This document shows positions 1 to 9,910 of a stretch of DNA of 64,000 nucleotides, piece after piece. The translations under genes and the position numbers were made by a program. Every line of letters begins with the position of its first letter. Position 1 is the stretch's first letter. Below the pieces are notes generated by a model, which did not search any database, had not been told where the DNA came from, and saw nothing but the letters and a program-made list of their open reading frames with translations. The DNA comes from Streptomyces roseus. GTDB taxonomy: Bacteria > Actinomycetota > Actinomycetes > Streptomycetales > Streptomycetaceae. The stretch lies in contig NZ_LFML01000111.1 in assembly GCF_001044425.1 (NCBI RefSeq), positions 20,708-84,707 of the forward strand. Direction: 5' to 3'.

Positions 1-13
1 CCGCCCCCGCCGG

Positions 14-1405
14 TTACCTCGTGCCGCGCAGGCGGCGCCACGGGGTGAACGTGAAGACGGCGCCGCCGAGCAGGATCACCGTGCCGGCGACCAGGGCCAG
101 GGCCTTGATGCCGCCCCCGTCCTCGGCTCCCGTCTCGGCGAGGCCGCCCGAGGCGGAGGTGGAGCCGGTGGTGGCCGGCGAGCCGGAGCCGCCCTCCTGG
201 GCGGTGGTGTCGAGCTCCAGCGAGACGCCGCTGCTGGCCGCCTTGCAGGGCACGTTGATCGGCGTGGCCCCGGGGGCCATCGTGACGTCGATCGTGAGCT
301 GGTCCGGGCTCAGCGTGACCTTGCCGGTCTTGCCGGGCTTGTAGGTGCCGGTCATGTCACTGAGGCTGACCGGGGCCTTGTCCGGGATCGGTTCGGCGTT
401 GGCCGGGCCGGAGACCTTGACCGTGCCGCTGTCGGCGCCGCCGAGCTTGATGTTCATCGAGGGCTTGAGGGCGCCCGCCGGCAGGGCCATCGGACTGGCC
501 ATCGCGCCCTTGGCGGTCTTGACGGTCAGGTCGTAGCCGCCGCCGTTCTTCTTGGCGTTGATCGTGACCGGGGTCTTGATGCCGCCGGGGACGACCGGAC
601 CGCAGTCGAAGGCGACCTCGACGGGCTTGCCGGGGAAGTCGGTCTGGCCGCCACCGCCCCCGGTGGTGGATCCGGCGGTGGACCCCGCCGTGGATCCGGC
701 GGTGGACCCCGCCGTGGACCCGGCGGTGGACCCCGCCGTGGACCCGGCCGTGGATCCCGCGGTGGACCCGGCGGTGGTGCCGCTGGTCGTGCCCGACGTC
801 GTACCGCTCGTCGTACCGGCGGTGGTACCGCTCGTCGTGCCGGCCGTCGTGCCGCCGCTGGTGCCGGGCGACACGTCGATGGTGGCGCCGACGCCCACGG
901 CCCCCGTGGGCGCGCACTTGGTCACGAACGTGCCGAAGGAGAAGGTGACCGCGACGTCGTACTTGCCGGGGGTCAGCGTGATCTTGCCGGCCTTGGTGAG
1001 CTTCAGCTTCCCCTTCATCGTCGACATCTGCATGGGGGCCTTCTTGGGGATCGGCGGGTTCTTCTTCTCCCCGACGACCTTCAGCTCGCCTCCCCCGCCT
1101 CCCACCGTGATCCAGCCGGTGGGCTGGACCGAGTCCTGCGGGATGTCCATCAGGTCCGTGTTGTTCGAGGCCGGCTTCACGGTCTCCCAGGACACGTCGA
1201 CCTCGTCGCCGACCTTCGCCGACGCCGGGGCGGTGACCTTGGCGGTGGTCTCGCCCTCCACCGGGTCGCCGCCGCCCGCCGGCGGCACGCATTTGACGTT
1301 GAACTTGGTCTCGGCCGCCTGGGCGGGACCGGCCGCGATGGCGACGCCGGCGCCGCCGAGCAGCAACGCGATCACGGCCGCGCTCACCCTCCGTTGGGTC
1401 TTCAC
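14..1405 (-). CDS. Secreted LAETG-anchored surface protein with two paralogous domains
   Basis: 463 aa. The N-terminus is a Sec signal peptide (KTQRR, hydrophobic stretch, AQA-type cleavage near residue 30). Two related beta-rich domains of about 130 residues (roughly 35-180 and 265-405), each with a pair of cysteines, flank a Gly-Thr/Ser-Thr-Ala repeat linker (about 185-255). The C-terminus carries LAETG, a hydrophobic segment and an Arg-rich tail, the layout of a class E sortase (SrtE) substrate. The second domain resembles the single domain of the protein at 3581-4249. The GTG start overlaps the upstream stop (GTGA), with AAAGGA upstream. It is the last gene of a four-gene operon. The biological role is unknown; anchoring to peptidoglycan is inferred from the sorting signal. 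Confidence 0.85.
   Translation of the reverse strand: MKTQRRVSAAVIALLLGGAGVAIAAGPAQAAETKFNVKCVPPAGGGDPVEGETTAKVTAPASAKVGDEVDVSWETVKPASNNTDLMDIPQDSVQPTGWITVGGGGGELKVVGEKKNPPIPKKAPMQMSTMKGKLKLTKAGKITLTPGKYDVAVTFSFGTFVTKCAPTGAVGVGATIDVSPGTSGGTTAGTTSGTTAGTTSGTTSGTTSGTTAGSTAGSTAGSTAGSTAGSTAGSTAGSTAGSTAGSTTGGGGGQTDFPGKPVEVAFDCGPVVPGGIKTPVTINAKKNGGGYDLTVKTAKGAMASPMALPAGALKPSMNIKLGGADSGTVKVSGPANAEPIPDKAPVSLSDMTGTYKPGKTGKVTLSPDQLTIDVTMAPGATPINVPCKAASSGVSLELDTTAQEGGSGSPATTGSTSASGGLAETGAEDGGGIKALALVAGTVILLGGAVFTFTPWRRLRGTR
668..860. repeat. In-frame minisatellite encoding the Thr/Ser-Gly-rich linker
   Basis: Tandem 12-base units such as GTGGACCCGGCG / GTGGATCCGGCG (plus strand) encode repeated G-S-T-A and, further along, G-T-T-S/A blocks on the minus strand. 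Units differ at silent positions, mostly GGATCC versus GGACCC. Such arrays can vary in copy number by slippage and would change the length of the wall-spanning spacer without a frameshift. Confidence 0.8.
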
Positions 1406-2523
1406 AAAGGTCCTTTCGTCGTCGGACTGTTCTCAGACGGTGCGGACGCCTGTGGTACGTGGGGGTTCCTCGGCCCCGGCGCGCTGTCCGGGGTGAACCA
1501 CGGCAGCACCGCCGTGGTGGCCCGGGGGGAGCCCGGGTCGGGCGCCGGTCCGGCCCCGAGGGGGCCGCCCGGCTCCGGGGCGCTCGCGCCCCGGTGGCGG
1601 CCGGTGGCCGCCGCGTCGGTGCGCGGCCGGACCCTGTCGACGACGGCCATGCCGATGCGGAAGACCGCGGCCGGGACCACCAGCAGGAGCAGGCCCCAGA
1701 ACAGCAGCACCCCGTACGGGCGGTCCACGCCCCAGGGCTGCGTGGCCACGACCGTGTCCCCGTACTTGAGGGAGACGGTGTAGTCCCCGTGCGCGCCCGC
1801 GGCAAGGCTGACGTCCAGCCGGACCTCCGCCTTGCCGCCCGGCGGGATCGTGCCCTTCCACCGGACCTCCTCCCACAGCGGCGCGAACACCCCGTGGGCG
1901 GTGCCGAGCCGGAAGACGGGGTCCTTGACCGGGGCCGAACCGAGGTTGCCGACGGTGACCGTGAACTTCCGCGTGGGCGGGGCCCCGAACCAGGTCAGCA
2001 CCCCGTCCTCGCCCTCCAGCCGGACCCCGCTGAGCATGGCCAGGCGCGCCGAGCCGGACTCGGCGGGCAGCTCGGCCACGGGGTGGTCGGTGATCTTCAG
2101 CGGCGCGGCGACGGTGGCCTGGTCCCCGCCCACGGAGGTGACGTTGACGACGCAGGGGCACGGTTTGGGCGGCGCCGCGACGGCCAGCCGGGCGGCGAAG
2201 CGGCCGTCGTCGCCGACCGAGACCGCGGCCCCCTCGGCGTTGGCGCAGCTGTTGGTGCCGCCGATCATGTTCTGTCCGCAGACCAGCAGCATCACCAGGG
2301 TCTTGGCGTGCCAGCCGGTGCCGGTGACGGTGATCTCGGTGCCCTTCGGGGCCTCCTGGAGCGAGAGCGCCACGGCGGGCCGGTCCTCGGCGCCGAGCGC
2401 CGCCGGAGCCGGGAGGAGGATCAGGGCGCACAGCGCCAGCCCCGTCGCCAGGCACGCCACGACCATGCCGCGGACCCCTCCGCCGCCCGTCCCGCCTGCC
2501 GTCCCGCCGACTCTTCCGCTCAC
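1402..2523 (-). CDS. Secreted membrane-anchored beta-rich protein, function unknown
   Basis: 373 aa from the GTG at 2523, whose codon forms a GTGA overlap with the stop of the upstream gene, indicating translational coupling. An N-terminal hydrophobic signal segment (about 20-45) is followed by an Ig-like region with paired cysteines (KGTEITVTGTGW onward) that is reminiscent of, but not provably, the neocarzinostatin-like fold, then a second beta domain (VTVGNLGSAPVKDP). A transmembrane helix near 270-295 precedes a Pro/Gly-rich basic tail of about 80 residues, presumably cytoplasmic. I do not recognise a named family with certainty. Its place between the sortase substrates suggests an envelope role. 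Confidence 0.7.
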   Translation of the reverse strand: MSGRVGGTAGGTGGGGVRGMVVACLATGLALCALILLPAPAALGAEDRPAVALSLQEAPKGTEITVTGTGWHAKTLVMLLVCGQNMIGGTNSCANAEGAAVSVGDDGRFAARLAVAAPPKPCPCVVNVTSVGGDQATVAAPLKITDHPVAELPAESGSARLAMLSGVRLEGEDGVLTWFGAPPTRKFTVTVGNLGSAPVKDPVFRLGTAHGVFAPLWEEVRWKGTIPPGGKAEVRLDVSLAAGAHGDYTVSLKYGDTVVATQPWGVDRPYGVLLFWGLLLLVVPAAVFRIGMAVVDRVRPRTDAAATGRHRGASAPEPGGPLGAGPAPDPGSPRATTAVLPWFTPDSAPGPRNPHVPQASAPSENSPTTKGPL

Positions 2524-3563
2524 CTGGACGCTCCCGTCAGCTCGTGGTCCGGTGCCCGCTCCCCCGCGGGTACGGGCTCCGCGTCCGTCGCCGGCCCGCC
2601 GCGCCGCCGCTTGCGTACGAGGAGCAGCGCGGCCAGGCCCACCCCGCCGAGGCCGAGCAGCCCGGCGCCGACACGGGCCGCGATCCCCCAGGGCACGAAC
2701 CAGGCGGAGGCACGGGCGGTGGCCGGGGCCGCGCCGGGCGCGGTGACCGTGAGGGTGAGGTCGACGGCGTCGAGGACCGGGGCCCCGGGCCAGGGCTCGG
2801 TCAGCGACACCCGCCGGCCGGGGAGCAGTTCCACGGGCAGGGGGCGGGCGGCGCGGCCCGGTACCTCGCCGAAGAGGCCCTCGGCGCGCAGGGCCAATTC
2901 CGGGACCAGGGCCACGTTGCCCCGGTTGACCAGGGTGTACGCGACGACCGCGCGGGCGCCCTCGCCGCGTACGGAGACGTCCTCGACCGTGAGGGCGGCC
3001 AGCGTCGGGCCGCCGACGCGCAGGTGGATCCGTACGCCCGCCTCGCGGCCGTCCTCGGAGGCGATCACGGCGGCCGGGTGGTCGCCGGGCGGGGAGGCGG
3101 GCGGGAGGGTGACGGTGAAGGGGACCACCGCGCGGGTGCGGGGCGGGATCCTCACGATGCCGGCCGGCCCGAAGCTGATCCAGGAGCCGGCGCCGGGGGC
3201 CGCGCCGCCGCGGCCGGCTGCGGCCGCGGGCGGCGCCGCCGGGCTCACGGCGAGGGCGCCGTCCGCCGTGTTGTAGGCGTCGGCCCCGCGCAGGGTGACG
3301 GTGTGCTCGCGGTCGGAGGTGTTGGTCAGGGCCAGCCGGTCCTCCAGGACGGTGCCGGGCGGGCCCGCGAGGTAGAAGTACGGGCGCGCCGGCCCGGCGC
3401 CGCCCGCGGCGGGCCCGGCCGTCCAGCCGGGTTCCTCGGCGTGGGCGGCGGTGGCGGTGGTGAGCGCGGCGCCGCCACCGGCCCCGAGCAGCAGGACCGC
3501 GGCGAGCAACGCGGTGCACGGGCGCCGGCCGGCGGTGTGCGCGGGGGTGCGGAGCACGGGCAT
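2520..3563 (-). CDS. Secreted membrane-anchored DUF916-like (WxL-type) protein
   Basis: 347 aa. The ATG at 3563 lies 18 bases after the stop of the preceding gene. There is a signal peptide ending in AHA near residue 36, then a domain opening with YFYLAGPPGTVLEDRLAL and TN-S/D-R-type strands, resembling the peptidoglycan-binding DUF916 domain of WxL systems, followed by a second beta domain with VAYTLVNRGN. A C-terminal transmembrane helix (about 300-322) is followed by a short basic tail (RKRRR). This architecture is common beside LPXTG-type proteins in actinobacteria. The overlap with the next gene implies co-translation. Specific function is unknown. Confidence 0.7.
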   Translation of the reverse strand: MPVLRTPAHTAGRRPCTALLAAVLLLGAGGGAALTTATAAHAEEPGWTAGPAAGGAGPARPYFYLAGPPGTVLEDRLALTNTSDREHTVTLRGADAYNTADGALAVSPAAPPAAAAGRGGAAPGAGSWISFGPAGIVRIPPRTRAVVPFTVTLPPASPPGDHPAAVIASEDGREAGVRIHLRVGGPTLAALTVEDVSVRGEGARAVVAYTLVNRGNVALVPELALRAEGLFGEVPGRAARPLPVELLPGRRVSLTEPWPGAPVLDAVDLTLTVTAPGAAPATARASAWFVPWGIAARVGAGLLGLGGVGLAALLLVRKRRRGGPATDAEPVPAGERAPDHELTGASR

Positions 3564-3580
3564 GGCCGGGTGCGCTCCGT

Positions 3581-4249
3581 TCAGGACCGGGCCCGTTGGC
3601 CGCGCCGGGTCAGCCAGAGCACGCCGGCGGCGCCGGTGAGGAGCACGGTGGCGCCGAGGGTGCCGAGGGCGAGGGCGGAGTCGGCGGGTCCGGTCTGCGG
3701 GAGGGTGTCCTCCGCGCCCCCGGAGCCCCCGGACGGGCCCGCGCCCGTCGCGTCCAGCTCCAGGGAGGGCCGGGGGCTGTTGCCGGGGGTGCAGGTGGTC
3801 GTGGTCCCCAGCGCCTTGATGGTGAGCACGCCCGCCGTGAAGGTGACCTTGCCGCTCTTCCGGGGGGTGTAGGTGCCCGAGAGATCGGTGATCTTGATGG
3901 GGGTGTTGGCCGGCACGGCCTCGGGGTTGGGCGCTCCCGAGACCGGTACGGACGCCTTCTCGGCCCCGCCGACGAGGATGACGGCGCTGGGGCTCATGGC
4001 CCCCTTGCCGAGCTCGACGGGGCTGGAGGAGACGCCCTTCTGGAAGGACATCGTCAGCTTGTACCCGCCGCCGTCCTTGACGGCCTTGATGTCGATGGGC
4101 GAGACCGCCGACTTGTCCCCGATGGGGGTCTTGCAGTCGTACGCGACGTCGACGACGTCCGCATGGGCCGCGGGGGCGGCCAGCAGGACCGCCGCTGCGC
4201 CCAGCGCGGAGGCCAGCGCGAGCGCGGTGGAGCGTTTCCGGTCGGACAC
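3581..4249 (-). CDS. LPQTG sortase-anchored surface protein
   Basis: 222 aa from the GTG at 4249, preceded by GAGGGG about 12 bases upstream; a longer in-frame ATG at 4303 lacks a good ribosome-binding site. Signal peptide (ALALASALGAAAVLLAAPAAHA), one beta-rich domain of about 125 residues with a terminal cysteine pair, then LPQTG, a hydrophobic helix and a basic tail (RRGQRARS). The domain is paralogous to the second domain of the 14-1405 protein (GGGYxLTxxxxKG, SGTYxPxKxGKVTxxxxxLTI shared). It is the first gene of the four-gene operon. Covalent wall anchoring by sortase is inferred from the motif. Confidence 0.8.
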   Translation of the reverse strand: MSDRKRSTALALASALGAAAVLLAAPAAHADVVDVAYDCKTPIGDKSAVSPIDIKAVKDGGGYKLTMSFQKGVSSSPVELGKGAMSPSAVILVGGAEKASVPVSGAPNPEAVPANTPIKITDLSGTYTPRKSGKVTFTAGVLTIKALGTTTTCTPGNSPRPSLELDATGAGPSGGSGGAEDTLPQTGPADSALALGTLGATVLLTGAAGVLWLTRRGQRARS

Positions 4250-4382
4250 CTTCGTCTTCCCCTCGGGCCACGGGTTCCTGACGGCCAATTCCTGACGGCT
4301 CATCAGATCGGGATCGGTGGCTCAAGGTACGCCCGGGGCCTTGCGGAGGGAAGACAAAGGACAGGCCCGGATTGACCCTTCG

Positions 4383-5561
4383 TCAGTGCGCGCGGACGCC
4401 CTTGCGCCAGACCGCCGAAACCAGCGGAACGCCCGGCCGGTAGGCCAGGTGGACATGGCTCGGCGCCTCCAGGAGGGCCAGGTCGGCGCGGGCCCCCGGG
4501 GCGATCCGGCCGATGTCGGTGCGGCGCAGGGCGCGGGCGCCGCCGGCGGTGGCGGACCAGAGCGCCTCGTCCGGGGTCATCCGCATGTCCCGTACGGCGA
4601 GGGCGATGCAGAAGGGCATGGAGCTCGTGTACGAGGAGCCGGGGTTGCAGTCGGTGGACAGTGCGACGGTGGCGCCCGCGTCGATCAGGCGGCGGGCGTC
4701 GGGCCACTGGGCGCGGGTGGAGAACTCGGCGCCGGGCAGCAGCGTGGCGACGGTGGTGCCGGCGGCCTGGACGAGGGCGTCGACGTCGGCGTCGGTGAGG
4801 TGGGTGCAGTGGTCGGCGGAGGCGGCCTCCAGCTCCACGGCGAGCTGCACGCCCGGGCCGTACGAGAGCTGGTTGGCGTGGACGCGCGGGATCAGCCCGG
4901 CGGCGGCGCCTGCGGTGAGGATCGCGCGGGCCTGGTCGCCGTCGAAGGCGCCCTTCTCGCAGAACACGTCGACCCAGCGGGCGTACGGGGCGCAGGCCGC
5001 GAGCATCTCGCCGGTGACGAGGCCGACGTAGCCCGCCGGGTCCTCGGCGTAGTCGGGGGAGACGATGTGCGCGCCGAGGTAGGTGACCTCCTCGGTGTGC
5101 GCGGCGGCGATGCGCAGGGCGCGGGCCTCGTCCTCGACGGTGAGGCCGTAGCCGGACTTGGTCTCGAAGGTGGTGGTGCCCTGGCGGCGGGCCTCGTCGA
5201 GGTGCCGGACGAGATTGGCTTCGAGCTCGGCGTCGGTGGCGGCGCGGGTGGCGGCCACCGTGGTCCGGATGCCGCCCGCGGAGTAGCTCCGCCCGGACAT
5301 GCGGGCGTTGAACTCCGCGGTGCGGTCGCCCGCGAAGACGAGGTGGGAGTGGGAATCGACGAAGCCGGGGATCAGCGCCCGGCCGCTCGCGTCGAACGCG
5401 GAGTCGGCGGCCGGGGCCCGGCCGGCGGGGCCGACCCAGGCGACGGTCTCGCCGTCGATGACGACGGCCGCGTCCCGGACGAGCCCCAGCGGGCTGCCGT
5501 CCCCCAGCGCGGGGTCGTTGGTGACGAGAGCGCCGATGTTGGTGACGAGGGTGGTGGACAT
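4383..5561 (-). CDS. hutI: Imidazolonepropionase
   Basis: 392 aa. It hydrolyses 4-imidazolone-5-propanoate to N-formimidoyl-L-glutamate, the third step of histidine degradation, in the cytoplasm. It shows the amidohydrolase-fold metal motif DSHSHLVF near residue 70, ETKSGYGL, and the late STDCNPGSSYTSSMP motif typical of HutI. The ATG at 5561 has GGAGGG 6 bases upstream. It follows hutF by 23 bases and is the last gene of the hut operon. Length and motifs fit the family. Confidence 0.95.
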   Translation of the reverse strand: MSTTLVTNIGALVTNDPALGDGSPLGLVRDAAVVIDGETVAWVGPAGRAPAADSAFDASGRALIPGFVDSHSHLVFAGDRTAEFNARMSGRSYSAGGIRTTVAATRAATDAELEANLVRHLDEARRQGTTTFETKSGYGLTVEDEARALRIAAAHTEEVTYLGAHIVSPDYAEDPAGYVGLVTGEMLAACAPYARWVDVFCEKGAFDGDQARAILTAGAAAGLIPRVHANQLSYGPGVQLAVELEAASADHCTHLTDADVDALVQAAGTTVATLLPGAEFSTRAQWPDARRLIDAGATVALSTDCNPGSSYTSSMPFCIALAVRDMRMTPDEALWSATAGGARALRRTDIGRIAPGARADLALLEAPSHVHLAYRPGVPLVSAVWRKGVRAH

Positions 5562-5584
5562 GGTTCCCTCCGGGAACGGGAACG

Positions 5585-6919
5585 TCAGCCGCGGACGGCT
5601 GCGATCGACTCGGACAGGGCGGACGCGACGTCCGGGACCAGGGTGTGCGATCCGTCGCGGACGATGTGACGGCCGCCCACCACCGTGTGGCGGACATCGG
5701 CGGCCGTGGCGGCGAAGACGGCCGTCTCGGCGCCGAGGCGCGGCAGCGGACCCGCCGTACGGACGGAGTCCAGCGCGATCGTGGTGAAGTCCGCGAGCGC
5801 GCCCGCCTCCAGGCGGCCCGCGTCGGCCAGACCCAGCGCCGTGTGGCCGTCCGCCGTCGCCGCCGTCAGCAGCGCGTTCGCCGTCCAGTGTCCCCGGGTG
5901 CGGCTGCGCAGCCGTTCGTTGAGCTCCATCGCGCGGGCCTCCTCCAGGAGGTCGATCACCGCGTGGCTGTCGCTGCCGAGCGAGAGCGGGCTGCCCGCGT
6001 GCTGGAGCCGGACGGCCGGGCCGATGCCGTCGGCCAGGTCCCGTTCCGTCGTGGGACACATGCAGGTGCCGGTGGTCGTGCCGCCGAGCAGCGCGATGTC
6101 CCCGTCCGTCAGGTGCGTGTTGTGGACGCCGACGGTCCGCGGGCCGAGCACGCCGTGGTCGGCGAGCAGCTGGGTCGGGGTGCGCCCGTGTGCGGCCTGG
6201 CAGGCCTCGTTCTCGGCCGTCTGCTCCGAGAGGTGGACGTGCAGGGGTGCCTGCCGCTCCCCGGCCCAGCGGGCGACGGTGCCCAGCTGGTCCGCCGGTA
6301 CGGCGCGCACTGAGTGGACCGCCGCCCCGATCAGGGCGTGCCCGCGCGGCTTGAGGGCCGAGACCCGCTCCGCCCACGCCTCGGCCGTCCCGTCGGAGAA
6401 CCGCAGCTGGTGGTGGTCGGGGGCCTTGCCGAAGCCCGCGGACAGGTACGCCGTGTCCAGCAGCGTGATCCGGATGCCCGCCGCCGCGGCCGCCTCGATC
6501 AGGGCCTCGCCCATCGCGTTGGGGTCGGCGTACGGGGCGCCGCCCGGGGCGTGGTGCACGTAGTGGAACTCGCCGACGTTGGTGATGCCGGCCAGCGCCA
6601 TCTCGGCGTACACCGCCCGGGCGAGCGCGAAGTACGTGTCGGGGGTGAGGTTCTGGGCGACCGTGTACATGAACTCGCGCCAGGTCCAGAAGGTCCCGGA
6701 ACCGACCTGGACGCGGGAGCGCAGCGCCCGGTGGAAGGCGTGCGAGTGGGCGTTGGCCAGGCCCGGCACGGTCAGGCCGCGCAGTACCTCCGCCCCCGGC
6801 GGCGGGGCCTCGACCCCGGTCCGCAGGGAGGCGATCCGCCCGTCGGAGCCCGTCTCGAGGGCCACGCCCGGCTCGACGTGCGTGCCGAGCCAGGCGTGTT
6901 CCAACCAGTACGTCTTCAC
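5585..6919 (-). CDS. hutF: Formimidoylglutamate deiminase
   Basis: 444 aa. It deiminates N-formimidoyl-L-glutamate to N-formyl-L-glutamate plus ammonia. The amidohydrolase superfamily features are ANAHSHAFHRAL (HxH metal site), HVHLSEQ and SLGSDSHAVID. The GTG start at 6919 overlaps the stop of the M20 hydrolase gene (GTGA). Presence of HutF implies the five-step route, which needs an N-formylglutamate deformylase to reach glutamate; no HutG homologue is in the window, but the coupled M20 hydrolase upstream is a candidate. Confidence 0.94.
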   Translation of the reverse strand: MKTYWLEHAWLGTHVEPGVALETGSDGRIASLRTGVEAPPPGAEVLRGLTVPGLANAHSHAFHRALRSRVQVGSGTFWTWREFMYTVAQNLTPDTYFALARAVYAEMALAGITNVGEFHYVHHAPGGAPYADPNAMGEALIEAAAAAGIRITLLDTAYLSAGFGKAPDHHQLRFSDGTAEAWAERVSALKPRGHALIGAAVHSVRAVPADQLGTVARWAGERQAPLHVHLSEQTAENEACQAAHGRTPTQLLADHGVLGPRTVGVHNTHLTDGDIALLGGTTTGTCMCPTTERDLADGIGPAVRLQHAGSPLSLGSDSHAVIDLLEEARAMELNERLRSRTRGHWTANALLTAATADGHTALGLADAGRLEAGALADFTTIALDSVRTAGPLPRLGAETAVFAATAADVRHTVVGGRHIVRDGSHTLVPDVASALSESIAAVRG

Positions 6920-8141
6920 CGGCAGGCCAGTCCTTCCAGTACGTCGGCCAGCGCGAGGACGCCGGCCACGCAGTCGTCCTCGGCGGCGAACTCCCGCGGC
7001 GAGTGGGAGACCCCGGTCGGGTTCCGTACGAACAGCATCGCGGTCGGGACGGCGGCGGAGAGGATTCCGGCGTCGTGTCCCGCCCCCGTGCCGAGGACGG
7101 GGATGGAGCCGCCGAGGATCCGGTTCATCTCGTCGCGCAGCGCGTGCTCGAACTCGACGACCGGGGTGAAGGACTCCCGGACGACGGCGAGGTCGATGCC
7201 GTCCTGGTCGGCGCGCTCGCGGGCGGCCTTCTCGATGGCGGTGACCACGGTGTCCAGCGTCGCCTGGTCGGCGGCGCGGGAGTCGAGCCAGCCGCGTACC
7301 AGCGAGGGGATGGCGTTGACGCCGTTCGGCTCGACGGAGATCTTGCCGAAGGTGGCGACGGCCCCGGCGAGGGCCGCCTCGGTCCGGGCGGCCAGGACGG
7401 TCGAGGCGTACGTCAGCATCGGGTCGCGGCGGTCCACGAGACGGGTGGTCCCGGCGTGGTTGGCCTCGCCGCGGAAGTCGAACCGCCAGCGGCCGTGCGG
7501 CCAGATCGCGGACGCGATGCCGACGCGGTCGCCGGAGAGGTCCAGGGCCCGGCCCTGCTCGACGTGGAGCTCGACGAAGGCGCCGATACGGGCGAGGCGC
7601 TCGGGGTCGGCGCCGATGGCCGAGGGGTCGTACCCGGCGGCCTCCATGGCCTCGGGCAGGCTGATCCCGTCGGCGTCGCGGAGCTCGTACGCCTTCTCCT
7701 TCGTCAGCTGTCCGGCGGCCAGCCGGGAGCCGACGCAGGCGAGGCCGAAGCGGGCCCCTTCCTCGTCGCCGAAGTTGGTGATGGCCAGTGGCCTGGCGAA
7801 CTCCGCGCCCCTCCTGCGGAGTTCGTCCAGGGCCGCGAAGGAGGACACCACGCCGAGGGGGCCGTCGAAGGCGCCCCCGTCGGGCACGGAGTCCAGGTGG
7901 GAGCCGGTGACGACGGCGTCACCGGCGAGGGGGTCGCCGAGCCAGGCCCACTGGTTGCCGTTGCGATCGGTCTCGTACGCGAGGCCGCGGGCCTCGGCCT
8001 GGGCCTGGAACCAGGTCCGGCAGTCGGCGTCGGCCCCGGTCCACGCGTGGCGGCGGTAGCCGCCGGACTCGGCGTGGCGGCCGATGGGGGCGAGCTCGTT
8101 CCACATGGTGTGGAACGAGGCCGCCCCGGCGGGGTTGTCGC

Positions 8142-8145
<4 letters not shown>
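6916..8145 (-). CDS. M20-family amidohydrolase (allantoate amidohydrolase-like), probable last hut step
   Basis: 409 aa from the GTG at 8145, overlapping the hutU stop (GTGA). The dizinc M20/ArgE/AllC signature is complete: GSHLDSVPDGGAFDGPLG, NFGDEEGARF, ELHVEQG and GTGAGHDAGIL. By family it would be called allantoate amidohydrolase or N-carbamoyl-amino-acid hydrolase. Its position between hutU and hutF, translationally coupled to both, argues that it acts in histidine breakdown, most simply as the N-formylglutamate amidohydrolase (HutG function). That assignment is inference; the fold and metal site are directly visible. Confidence 0.88.
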
Positions 8146-9806
<1,661 letters not shown>

Positions 9807-9831
9807 GGCGGTGCCTCCTCCGATGTTGGGC

Positions 9832-9871
9832 AATCTATTCACATCCTGGCTTCCTGAATAGATTCAGTCAA
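9832..9871 (-). promoter_or_regulatory. hutU promoter with two TGAATAGATT operator copies
   Basis: On the minus strand, TTGACT (9866-9871) and CAGGAT (9843-9848) are separated by exactly 17 bases, a good housekeeping-sigma promoter. The spacer contains the perfect interrupted palindrome CTGAAT-CT-ATTCAG (9854-9867). A second copy of the half-palindrome, TGAATAGATT, ends at 9832, so ATCTATTCA (9833-9841) and TGAATAGAT (9855-9863) also form a 9-bp inverted repeat. A repressor bound here would block RNA polymerase. The divergent gene at 9911 shares the region. Confidence 0.65.
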
Positions 9872-9910
9872 CAGCTGCGGTCCGACCCGCCGGATGATTG
9901 GCTGGCGGAC

